This document shows positions 52,633 to 60,152 of a stretch of DNA of 64,000 nt, piece by piece. A program made the position numbers and the translations under genes. This stretch comes from an uncultured Dialister sp. (GTDB lineage Bacteria > Bacillota > Negativicutes > Veillonellales > Dialisteraceae): assembly GCA_902462205.1 (NCBI GenBank), contig CABQAR010000002.1, positions 203,089-267,088 of the forward strand. Direction: 5' to 3'. The notes beneath the pieces were generated by a model. That model worked only from the letters and a program-made list of their open reading frames with translations, ran no database searches and had not been told where the DNA came from. Numbering within the stretch: the first letter of the stretch is position 1; each line of letters starts with the position of its first letter.

Positions 52633-52733
52633 AAAACTTCCTGCCGGTACTTCCTGATTCCAAAGAATCCCATTGTAGACCCCCTCGTGAAACAGGCAAC
52701 ATACCGTGCATCCTCCTTTCCCTGAAACTTCCT

Positions 52734-53228
52734 TTATTTCCTTTTCCTCAAACCATCCGGCACATGCACCCCGGCCTCCTCCAGATTCTCTACAATGCTC
52801 ATCATCTCCGACGCCGCCAGATAACTGACACACATGCTCATGAATATATCCGGCCTGCCCACACTTTGGAGCATCTGGTCCACGATGCCGCCTCCGGCAG
52901 TCAGCAGGATGTACACGCCGATCTTTCCGCAGAACTGCACCTTCATCCGCCGGCTGGAAATCACCCCCGCCCGATGCGCCGCCGGAATCGCGAGGATACA
53001 GAACACCAGATCCAGCTCCGTTTCCCCCTTCGCCATCAAATACCCGCGGGCAAGAGCAATCCACTTCGTCACCAGATCGATCAGAACCACCATCGCAAAT
53101 AAAGAAATAAGCTCCGCATGGAGGACACCCTCTGCGAGCAGCCCCGTGGTCAGCAGCTTCACCGGCCACCCGTCGCGCAGATGCTCCACAGCCCTGCCTG
53201 CCGCCTCCATCCACGAATAACTTTCCAT
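52734..53228 (-). CDS. Holin-family membrane protein
   Basis: A 164-residue protein matching the toxin-secretion/phage lysis holin family. It has about three membrane helices: LISLFAMVVLIDLVTKWIAL, LDLVFCILAIPAAHRAGV, and GVYILLTAGGGIVDQML. The start at 53228 follows GGGGAGG. It lies between a DUF739 regulator and an amidase, the standard holin-endolysin order. Confidence 0.78.
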   Translation of the reverse strand: MESYSWMEAAGRAVEHLRDGWPVKLLTTGLLAEGVLHAELISLFAMVVLIDLVTKWIALARGYLMAKGETELDLVFCILAIPAAHRAGVISSRRMKVQFCGKIGVYILLTAGGGIVDQMLQSVGRPDIFMSMCVSYLAASEMMSIVENLEEAGVHVPDGLRKRK

Positions 53229-53274
53229 ACAACCTCCCCTGCAAGCCTCCGGCAAGCGCGATTCCCTTTTGAAA

Positions 53275-53508
53275 TCAGAAAGGAATCTCCCGTTCCGGCT
53301 GCTTATCAAAAAAATACATGCCGACCTCCTCCGGCGAAATCTGCAAAATACGCATCGAATTATAAATATCCCGCTGAGAGAAATGAATCTGGTTATTCAA
53401 CCGCAGAGACAGAGACGTCTTACTGATTCCCAGCCTCGTGGCGAACACCATATCCGATCCCAACTTCTCACGAATCCGCTCCCGCAGACGGATATAATCG
53501 AAATCCAT
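53275..53508 (-). CDS. DUF739/Cro-like phage regulator
   Basis: A 77-residue helix-turn-helix protein: FDYIRLRERIREKLGSDMVF, then ATRLGISKTSLSLRLNNQIH and FSQRDIYNSMRILQI, the DUF739 pattern. The start at 53508 follows GAGG. A perfect palindrome at 53692 is a possible operator. It heads the holin-amidase cassette. Confidence 0.78.
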   Translation of the reverse strand: MDFDYIRLRERIREKLGSDMVFATRLGISKTSLSLRLNNQIHFSQRDIYNSMRILQISPEEVGMYFFDKQPEREIPF

Positions 53509-53691
53509 GCCCATCCTCACTTTCATCAACACCCATGGCCTGCTGACGGCCTGCCCCGGCAAAATACCGGCGCCAAATGCGAGCGCCGATACAGGCAATT
53601 TTTCCTCTCGTTCCGTCTTGCCGTTTTCCGGGGACAGACCGCTAAAGAACCAGTAACCATGGCCTTTTTTACAAAATCATGTCCGGTTTTT

Positions 53692-53713
53692 ATATAGAAC
53701 ATATGTTCTATAT
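53692..53713. promoter_or_regulatory. Perfect 22-bp palindrome, SOS-box-like operator
   Basis: ATATAGAACATATGTTCTAT plus AT: it contains GAACATATGTTC, the core of the Firmicute LexA box, with A/T instead of C/G flanks. It lies about 185 bp upstream of the DUF739 gene. The DUF739 protein itself is the alternative binder. Confidence 0.55.
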
Positions 53714-53811
53714 TGATTTAAGGATAGGATTTTTTCTTCCTCCTGTCAATAGCTCGCTGTCCCGAAAAAGAAACAGGGAACAGCCGGAAAAGAAATACCC
53801 TACCCCTGCGG

Positions 53812-53836
53812 AAAAAAGCCCGGGCATACACCCGGA
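53812..53836 (-). terminator. Intrinsic terminator downstream of the DUF1659 gene
   Basis: CCGGG pairs with CCCGG on the minus strand around TGTATG, followed by GCTTTTTT. Confidence 0.7.
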
Positions 53837-53897
53837 CCATTCCCGTCAGACCGCGGCAGCCCGTAAAGACCGCCGGACACCGGCCGGTCAATACACA

Positions 53898-54110
53898 TTA
53901 ACCGTTATCGGACAGAACTGCCACCTCAGAACGGCGGATAGAATCAACCGCCTTCGTCTGAAGCCCCGCAATCGCGGTGCCTGCCACGAAAAGCGCCTCG
54001 TCGCTCGCGCTTTCCTTGATATTGGCGAAATTCAGATTCTTGAAAGAACCATCGCCGTTGTCCACACGGACCACCAGCTTCGTCCTTTCCACAGACTTGG
54101 AAACTGCCAT
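53898..54110 (-). CDS. DUF1659 family protein (70 aa)
   Basis: A 70-residue protein with the DUF1659 look: VERTKLVVRVDNGDGSFKNL and ALFVAGTAIAGLQTKAVDSI. It lies 57 nt downstream of a DUF2922 gene, the usual pair in Firmicutes. The function is unknown. The start at 54110 follows AGGAGGG. Confidence 0.78.
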   Translation of the reverse strand: MAVSKSVERTKLVVRVDNGDGSFKNLNFANIKESASDEALFVAGTAIAGLQTKAVDSIRRSEVAVLSDNG

Positions 54111-54167
54111 ACCTTTCCCTCCTTTCCATATTAGATATACGCATACCGCCTCTCCCGACACAGGGAA

Positions 54168-54377
54168 TTAACGGATTTCCTCTTCCGTGGTCGTCACAAC
54201 CACAGCCTTCGCGAAAGAAACTGCTTCCACGCCGACACTGTTCGCCAGCACAGGAAGAATCTTCGCAGCAGCCGCCTGTACCGCAGACGCCTCCAGACCA
54301 TCCTTCGGATTGGCCACACTGACAGTGAGATCCGTATTCGCGGAAGTCACAAATTTGAGTTCCAACTTCTTAGTCAT
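54168..54377 (-). CDS. DUF2922 family protein (69 aa)
   Basis: A 69-residue protein: TKKLELKFVTSANTDLTVSV, NPKDGLEASAVQAAAAKIL and a strand ending VVVTTTEEEIR, matching DUF2922. It is paired with DUF1659. Both are beta-rich and small. The function is unknown. The start at 54377 follows GGAGAAGG. Confidence 0.8.
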   Translation of the reverse strand: MTKKLELKFVTSANTDLTVSVANPKDGLEASAVQAAAAKILPVLANSVGVEAVSFAKAVVVTTTEEEIR

Positions 54378-54583
54378 ACACCTTCTCCTTTCCTTCATTC
54401 CTTGACTAGTACGAAATGAATATTCACGAAATACCGGTTCCCGACCCGCATTTCTCCAGCGCTGACCCTATGATACGTTTTCCCGGTTTAAATTTGCTGA
54501 AACAAAGAAAGTTTAGATTTAGTTTAGAAATACCCCTGCCTCCCCCGACACAGAAACGCCTGATGAAATATATAAAAAGGCAA

Positions 54584-54614
54584 AATAAAAATACCGCCCG
54601 GCTTCGAGCGGTAT
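54584..54614 (-). terminator. Intrinsic terminator of the restriction-modification operon
   Basis: ATACCGCTC pairs with GGGCGGTAT on the minus strand, followed by TTTTATTTT. Confidence 0.85.
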
Positions 54615-54629
54615 GGGTAAGAATGTGTA

Positions 54630-55049
54630 TTATTTTGTTTCTTTTATAATATGTACTACCCTACTCATTACCTCATTAAAATTCTTCTCCAACTCACACT
54701 CCCAAATAGTAATAACTTTCCACCCCATGAATTCCAGTCGATCACGATTGAGTTTGTCATTAACAACATTTCCTGATAACTTTTTCGACCAAAAATCACG
54801 TCTTGTATTCGGCATCGTCGCATATTTACAGCCTTGATGTTGATGCCAAAAACAACCGTTCACAAATATCACCGTCTTATACTTGGGCAATACCACATCT
54901 GGAGTTCCAGGAAATTGTTTACAATTTTTCCAAAAACGAAAGCCCTGACTAAACAAATATCTCCTCACCATCTGCTCAATCTTTGTATCTTTACTATGTA
55001 TATGGCTCATATTTGTGCTTCTGCTATTTGGTAATATACGATCAGTCAT
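54630..55049 (-). CDS. vsr: Very short patch repair endonuclease
   Basis: Nicks T:G mismatches arising from deaminated 5-methylcytosine. 139 residues with the Vsr signatures NMSHIHSKDTKIE, GTPDVVLPKYKTVIFVNGCFWH and the Cys/His positions QHQGC. Catalytic Asp, His and Arg are in place. It follows an HNH endonuclease and a cytosine-C5 methyltransferase, the expected setting. Low GC, like its neighbours. Confidence 0.95.
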   Translation of the reverse strand: MTDRILPNSRSTNMSHIHSKDTKIEQMVRRYLFSQGFRFWKNCKQFPGTPDVVLPKYKTVIFVNGCFWHQHQGCKYATMPNTRRDFWSKKLSGNVVNDKLNRDRLEFMGWKVITIWECELEKNFNEVMSRVVHIIKETK

Positions 55050-55080
55050 TTTTATTTCTCAACGGACACATTACTCATTA

Positions 55081-56055
55081 TTAGCTCTTAAATACATTCT
55101 CACGATGATACTTAAGATATTTTTCACGTTTTGCATCAAGTTGTTTCTCTAATTTTTCCAGCTTCATATTATCATAAATATGCAACCTTTTCTGATTCAT
55201 TGGACTTATCCAAGGAGAAACCCGTACAGTAAAATCACTATTAAAAGTTATGTACCCCTGATCAAATAATTTATCATATGTGGGGGTCAATGCAAACCCA
55301 TTTTTAGAATCAATTTTCTCCTGATCATTTGAGGCAACCCATGGTTTTATATGTGATGCAATTAATAAGCGCTCATCATTTACTAAAGTAAAGGGACAAC
55401 ATTCACAATCTTCAAGCAACTTACGTCTATATTCTCCTTGTCCGATTCTAGCAGCACTTAATCTCTCCTTCTTACCTTCCGACATACTAGATTTTTGTAT
55501 TCTCATTTTTTCCCTGATTAATTCAGGTGATTCATATTTCAAAATATCACTTCTATAATCAATAAAAATTCGACAATAGTATGATATAACACCTCTGTCA
55601 TTTTTAACCTTCATAATTGATAAATAGCTAATATTAGGCAACCCTATACTTCTCATCAAATCATAATATTTCGACTTTGAGTTTAAATAAACCCTTGGAG
55701 GTTGAACATCTACTTTATATAGATTAAATGTCAACTTCCTATTACTATATTTTGAAACCCTTTGCTTCAATGACTGATATAAGCCAGGCATATCATCTTT
55801 TCTTACGTAGTCCTGTTGTGGGGTATTATATTCACCACCTGCATCCTGTAAATATTTTTTAAAATCATCTCCAAGAAAGAAAAAATCTCGACTTAAATCA
55901 TCGAAAAACTCCTCATAACGAGTCCCCTCATTACCAACATAAAGTTTTGCTTCACCATGTCCGCTACCAATTTTGTTTTTCACAAAACTATCCGCAAGTG
56001 TAATATTATTTAACGCATCGAGAACATCATATTGTTCCCCATATATTTTTATCAT
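55081..56055 (-). CDS. HNH restriction endonuclease
   Basis: A 324-residue endonuclease, the likely restriction partner of the adjacent methyltransferase. Near the C-terminus is the HNH core: a Cys pair and His in EDCECCPFTLVNDERLLIAS and HIKPWVASNDQEKIDSKNG, then FALTPTYDKLFDQGYI, a pattern found in HNH-type restriction enzymes. The start is ATG 56055 after AAAGGTG, or GTG 56058. The target sequence is unknown. AT-rich relative to the chromosome. Confidence 0.85.
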   Translation of the reverse strand: MIKIYGEQYDVLDALNNITLADSFVKNKIGSGHGEAKLYVGNEGTRYEEFFDDLSRDFFFLGDDFKKYLQDAGGEYNTPQQDYVRKDDMPGLYQSLKQRVSKYSNRKLTFNLYKVDVQPPRVYLNSKSKYYDLMRSIGLPNISYLSIMKVKNDRGVISYYCRIFIDYRSDILKYESPELIREKMRIQKSSMSEGKKERLSAARIGQGEYRRKLLEDCECCPFTLVNDERLLIASHIKPWVASNDQEKIDSKNGFALTPTYDKLFDQGYITFNSDFTVRVSPWISPMNQKRLHIYDNMKLEKLEKQLDAKREKYLKYHRENVFKS

Positions 56056-56061
56056 CACCTT

Positions 56062-57846
56062 TTATCTCCTCTTACTACTAACGATATCGGGATAAGAAGA
56101 TATAACTTGTTCCATAATGTGAATTAAAACATCAACAACAATAGAATTCCCTGCCTGTTGATACATTGCCGTATTAGATACTACAATCTTAAATTCATCT
56201 GAAAACCCCATTAATCTTAAACATTCACGCGGTGTTAATTTACGAATTCTGCCATCCGTTGTTACATAATTATCAATTCCTGCACGATGCATTTTATGCA
56301 TTGTTGTCAATAGCGGTCGCGCTACTTCTAAGTCAATTCTAGGTTTACTATAAAACCCTTTAGTACCTGGAGACAATACATATTTACAGACCTTTTCTGA
56401 TAAAAAATACTTTTCTAGATCTGGAATTTTCTGTGTTTTAGCATCTACTTCTGATTGAAATATAAAATCACCATGCCAATTAAATTGTTGATTTTTCTTT
56501 TGACAAAGTTGCACATCACCATCAATTTGAGTGTAGCGTTTTATCAAATTTTTCTCTTTAGTTACGAATTCAACTCCTTTTTTGGGTAAAAAATAACCCC
56601 CTGGTACATTATCGATCAGAAATTCTTTCATCATCTTCTTTAACTTAATTGGCTTTGGAAAAGAAAATTCTTTTTCCATCACCAACTCTTTTTTAAACCC
56701 CACAACAAAAAGGCGTTCCCTATTTTGAGGGATGCCATAATCCTTAGCATTAAGAATACTGTACTTAAAATTATATCCCAATTCAGAAAAAACCTGCTGC
56801 ATTTTCTTCCAGGTTTTTCCTTTATCATTCGATAAGACCGCACGAACATTTTCATAAATAAAAACCTTCGGTTTAATCTGTTCGATAAGTCGAGCATATT
56901 CATAAAACAACGTACCTCTCGTATCTTCCAGCCCACGTTGTTTACCAACCAAACTAAAGCTTTGGCATGGACTCCCCCCAACAAAGAGATCCACCTTATT
57001 ACGATATTGATTTCCATCAAGAAATGCTGCATTCCAATGAAAATCCTTCTCATCAATATTATAATTAGCCAAATACGATTGCCTGACCTTATTTCTTTTC
57101 TCCAATCCCTTATACAAGGAATCTATATATCGTTTACGAGCCTCCCAATCGCAACCTTTCTCATCAAGTTCTTTCTGTACTTTTAAATAATTAATTTTTT
57201 CATAAAGTTGCTCTGTCCGCTGTGCTAAATCATGTACCTTTCTTATTGTTTTTTTTCCATTTTGTTCTTCAAAAGAATCATATATTTCTTTTAGTTCCTT
57301 CGAAACATCTCCCCATTTTATTCCCTCGAAACTTTTAAATTCTAGTTTTTCTCCAATATCTTCAATGGAATTTAATTTTTTAAAATCATTAATAATTTCC
57401 GATACTACTTGAATCTCACTCAATTGCATTTGCTTTTGTGACCCTTTGTCTATCAGGTGCAAAAACTTTACATATTTTTTTCTTATTATTGTGGAAATGC
57501 TATCCATACTTAAAATCTTTAACAATACTTCTTTTATATTAATATCGTTCCTATTATTAAGTTCTTTTAAAATTAAACTGTATTCACTGACAGCCTGCGT
57601 AAGCATATTAACAAGTTGTTTTTTATACAAGGCTTTAATTTCATCATTAAATTTAATATCAGCAACCATCTTCTTTAAAACGCATAATTCCCGCCCAATT
57701 TCATCAATATTGACATCAACATCTTTCGTTAAAATATTTACATCACCATTATCACATGCAAAAATAATTTTATAATCTAAATTCATTCTCTCTATAGCAT
57801 GTTCAATCGCACCAATGCCAGAAAAACAGGTCGCTAATCTAATCAT
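56062..57846 (-). CDS. DNA cytosine-C5 methyltransferase with a large N-terminal insertion
   Basis: A 594-residue m5C methyltransferase. Motif I is LATCFSGIGAIEHA; the catalytic PCQ of motif IV is at 293-295 (GGSPCQSFSLVG); motif VI YENVRAV at 331; motif VIII QNRERLFVVG; motif X QQAGNSIVVDVL. In ordinary enzymes motif IV lies about 70 residues after motif I. Here about 210 extra helical residues (roughly 38-250) separate them. It heads an operon with HNH endonuclease and vsr. The gene is strongly AT-rich, a sign of recent transfer. Confidence 0.92.
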   Translation of the reverse strand: MIRLATCFSGIGAIEHAIERMNLDYKIIFACDNGDVNILTKDVDVNIDEIGRELCVLKKMVADIKFNDEIKALYKKQLVNMLTQAVSEYSLILKELNNRNDINIKEVLLKILSMDSISTIIRKKYVKFLHLIDKGSQKQMQLSEIQVVSEIINDFKKLNSIEDIGEKLEFKSFEGIKWGDVSKELKEIYDSFEEQNGKKTIRKVHDLAQRTEQLYEKINYLKVQKELDEKGCDWEARKRYIDSLYKGLEKRNKVRQSYLANYNIDEKDFHWNAAFLDGNQYRNKVDLFVGGSPCQSFSLVGKQRGLEDTRGTLFYEYARLIEQIKPKVFIYENVRAVLSNDKGKTWKKMQQVFSELGYNFKYSILNAKDYGIPQNRERLFVVGFKKELVMEKEFSFPKPIKLKKMMKEFLIDNVPGGYFLPKKGVEFVTKEKNLIKRYTQIDGDVQLCQKKNQQFNWHGDFIFQSEVDAKTQKIPDLEKYFLSEKVCKYVLSPGTKGFYSKPRIDLEVARPLLTTMHKMHRAGIDNYVTTDGRIRKLTPRECLRLMGFSDEFKIVVSNTAMYQQAGNSIVVDVLIHIMEQVISSYPDIVSSKRR

Positions 57847-58059
57847 TTGTTATCTCACTTTCGATAAATTTTTATAGCTATATATTAGCACTACATAGCA
57901 ATTTTATATAACTTTAAAGAAATATATGTATTATCTTTCTATTTATTGTCCTTGCCATTACAAAATTATCCTTTAAATTATTTCTCAAAAACTCTTTCTA
58001 TATATTTTAGTGTTTCTCTTTACTTTAAATCTGCATATTTCTGCCTTTAAAATAATAAG

Positions 58060-58258
58060 TTATACAATTTCCCTTACAATTGTCATTACTTTATCCATAT
58101 ACTTCAATTCTATTTTACTATACATCACATAATAATCGGAATCATCTGTACTCTTGATAAAAGTTAAACTGCGATAATGCTTCCTGCTTATCCCAGTAAT
58201 AAAACTCTTCATCCCGATCATCATCATAACGGGTAAACTTAACGCAGTATCTTTTCAT
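58060..58258 (-). pseudogene. Frameshifted small acidic protein
   Basis: From ATG 58258 (after AGGGGGCGG) the first frame reads MKRYCVKFTRYDDDRDEEF and stops at 58142. The next frame continues with a similar composition (STDDSDYYVMYSKIELKYMD) to a stop at 58060. The pieces look like one gene of about 65 codons broken by a one-base shift near 58150-58170. A sequencing error cannot be excluded. The family is not recognised. Confidence 0.5.
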
Positions 58259-58275
58259 AAGCCGCCCCCTTTATA

Positions 58276-58290
58276 AAACATATGTTCTAT
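58276..58290. promoter_or_regulatory. Second SOS-like half-palindrome
   Basis: AACATATGTTCTAT matches most of the palindrome at 53692 and lies about 20 bp upstream of the frameshifted gene start. Confidence 0.4.
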
Positions 58291-58435
58291 TTATTCCATT
58301 ATACGCGCTATTTTTGCGCCTTTCAATCAAAATAATCCGTCGTTTAAAATTTTTTGCAGCCGTATCAATAAAATAACGGAACACCATCAGAAAAAACTCC
58401 GACATCTTTTTATATTTCGTTCAAGAAAATATATC

Positions 58436-58494
58436 CTATCTTCGCTGCGTTTATTTTTTTGCAGCGCTCCGCCATTCCTAATTCCTCATTCAAA
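58436..58494. repeat. Remnant of the composite repeat
   Basis: CGCTGC...GCAGCG hairpin followed by GCCATTCCTAATTCCTCATT. The usual CGCCGC/GCGGCG stem has a compensated pair change. It abuts the pyrG terminator. Confidence 0.75.
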
Positions 58495-58519
58495 AAAACG
58501 CTCCATAAGGAGCGTTTTT
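58492..58519 (-). terminator. Intrinsic terminator of pyrG
   Basis: AAACGCTCC pairs with GGAGCGTTT around TTAT, followed by a T-run on the minus strand. Confidence 0.9.
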
Positions 58520-58528
58520 CTTTTTGCT

Positions 58529-60142
58529 TTATTTCCTGTGCTTGATGGCTGCTTCTACGAAGCCGTGGAAGAGCGGGTGGGGTCTGTTGGGACGGCTCTT
58601 GAATTCCGGGTGTGCCTGTGTGGCTTCGAAGTAGGGGTGGTCTTTCAGTTCTATGATTTCCACCAGTCTTCCGTCCGGGCTTGTCCCTGATACGACGAGG
58701 CCTGCTTTTTCCATCTGCGGACGGAATTCGTTGGATACTTCGTATCTGTGGCGGTGGCGTTCGTAGATGATTTCCTGGTGGTCGTAGAGTTCTCTGGCGG
58801 TGGTTCCGTCTTTCAGTTTGCACGGGTAGATGCCGAGGCGCATGGTGCCGCCTTTTTCGGTGACGTCTTCTTGGTCGGGCATGAGGTCGATGACGGGGTA
58901 TTTCACGTCAGGAATGAATTCTGAGGAGTTGGCGTCTTTGAGGCCGCATACGTTTCTTGCGAATTCGATGACGGCGCACTGCATGCCGAGGCAGAGGCCA
59001 AGGAACGGGATGTTATTTTCACGGGCATAGCGGATGGATTCGATCTTGCCTTCTACTCCGCGGTAGCCGAAGCCGCCGGGAACTACGATTCCGTCTATGT
59101 CTTTGAATATTTCTTTCAGATCCGGTTTTTCTTCTTCGAGTGTTTCCGAGTTGATCCAGTGGATGATGACTTTCGTCCCCATCGCGTAGCCTGCGTGGGA
59201 GAGGGCTTCCGCCACGGAGAGGTAGGCGTCGTGGAGTTTCACGTATTTCCCTACGAGACCGATGTGGACTTCGTTTTTCGCGGTGGTCATGCGTTCCACC
59301 ATGGCTTTCCAGTCATCCAGGTCGACTTCTCTGTCTTCGAGTCCCAGTTTTTTGAGGGCGATGTGGTCGAGGCCTTCCTGTTCCATGAGGAGGGGCACTT
59401 CGTAGATGCTTTCCGCCGTGAGGTTGTTGATGACGGCTTCCGGTTCGACGTCGCAGAACATGCCGATTTTCTTTTTCATGTCGTCAGAGAGTTTCTGGAC
59501 GGTACGGCATACGATGATATCGGGCTGGATGCCGATGGAGCGGAGTTCTTTGACGCTGTGCTGGGTCGGTTTCGTTTTCAGTTCGCCCGCCGCGTCGATG
59601 TAGGGAACAAGGGTGACGTGGACGTAGAGGACGTCGTTCCTGTTCGGCACGTCTTTTTTGACCTGCCTGATGGCTTCGAGGAATGGCAGGGATTCGATAT
59701 CGCCCACGGTTCCGCCGATTTCCGTGATGACGATGTCCGCATTGTCATTTTTTCCGACGCGGAGGACTCTGTCTTTGATTTCGTTGGTGATGTGGGGAAT
59801 GACCTGTATGGTGGAGCCGAGGTATTCGCCTTTTCTTTCTTTATTGATGACGGACTGGTAGATTTTTCCGGTGGTCACGTTGGAGGCTTTGGAGAGGTTT
59901 TCGTCGACGAAGCGTTCATAGTGGCCGAGGTCGAGGTCGGTTTCCGCGCCGTCGTCTGTGACGAATACTTCGCCGTGCTGGTAGGGGCTCATGGTGCCCG
60001 GGTCGATATTGATGTAGGGGTCGAATTTCTGGATGGTGACTTTGTAGCCTCTATTTTTCAGAAGTCTGCCAAGGGAAGCGGCTGTGATGCCTTTTCCCAA
60101 CGATGATACAACGCCGCCGGTAACGAAAATATATTTTGTCAT
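58529..60142 (-). CDS. pyrG: CTP synthase
   Basis: Amidates UTP to CTP with glutamine. 537 codons, standard length. The synthetase half starts TKYIFVTGGVVSSLGKGI with FDPYINIDPGTMSPYQHGE; the glutaminase half has the Cys in GLCLGMQCAVIEF, with the His-Glu pair in QAHPEFKSRP. The start at 60142 follows GGAGGAA. It lies 10 nt after argS on the same strand, so the two are cotranscribed. Confidence 0.97.
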   Translation of the reverse strand: MTKYIFVTGGVVSSLGKGITAASLGRLLKNRGYKVTIQKFDPYINIDPGTMSPYQHGEVFVTDDGAETDLDLGHYERFVDENLSKASNVTTGKIYQSVINKERKGEYLGSTIQVIPHITNEIKDRVLRVGKNDNADIVITEIGGTVGDIESLPFLEAIRQVKKDVPNRNDVLYVHVTLVPYIDAAGELKTKPTQHSVKELRSIGIQPDIIVCRTVQKLSDDMKKKIGMFCDVEPEAVINNLTAESIYEVPLLMEQEGLDHIALKKLGLEDREVDLDDWKAMVERMTTAKNEVHIGLVGKYVKLHDAYLSVAEALSHAGYAMGTKVIIHWINSETLEEEKPDLKEIFKDIDGIVVPGGFGYRGVEGKIESIRYARENNIPFLGLCLGMQCAVIEFARNVCGLKDANSSEFIPDVKYPVIDLMPDQEDVTEKGGTMRLGIYPCKLKDGTTARELYDHQEIIYERHRHRYEVSNEFRPQMEKAGLVVSGTSPDGRLVEIIELKDHPYFEATQAHPEFKSRPNRPHPLFHGFVEAAIKHRK

Positions 60143-60152
60143 GATTCCTCCT

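Noticed and set aside
52633..53244. Upstream part of the long frame ending at 52090
   Set aside because: It runs out of frame through the holin gene; only the part from 52632 has the amidase signatures.
52090..54377. Complete prophage
   Set aside because: Only a regulator, holin and amidase are present; no capsid, portal, terminase or integrase gene and no attachment-site duplication is visible.
59159..60106. 315-codon Val/Phe/Asp-rich frame opposite pyrG
   Set aside because: Antisense shadow of CTP synthase.
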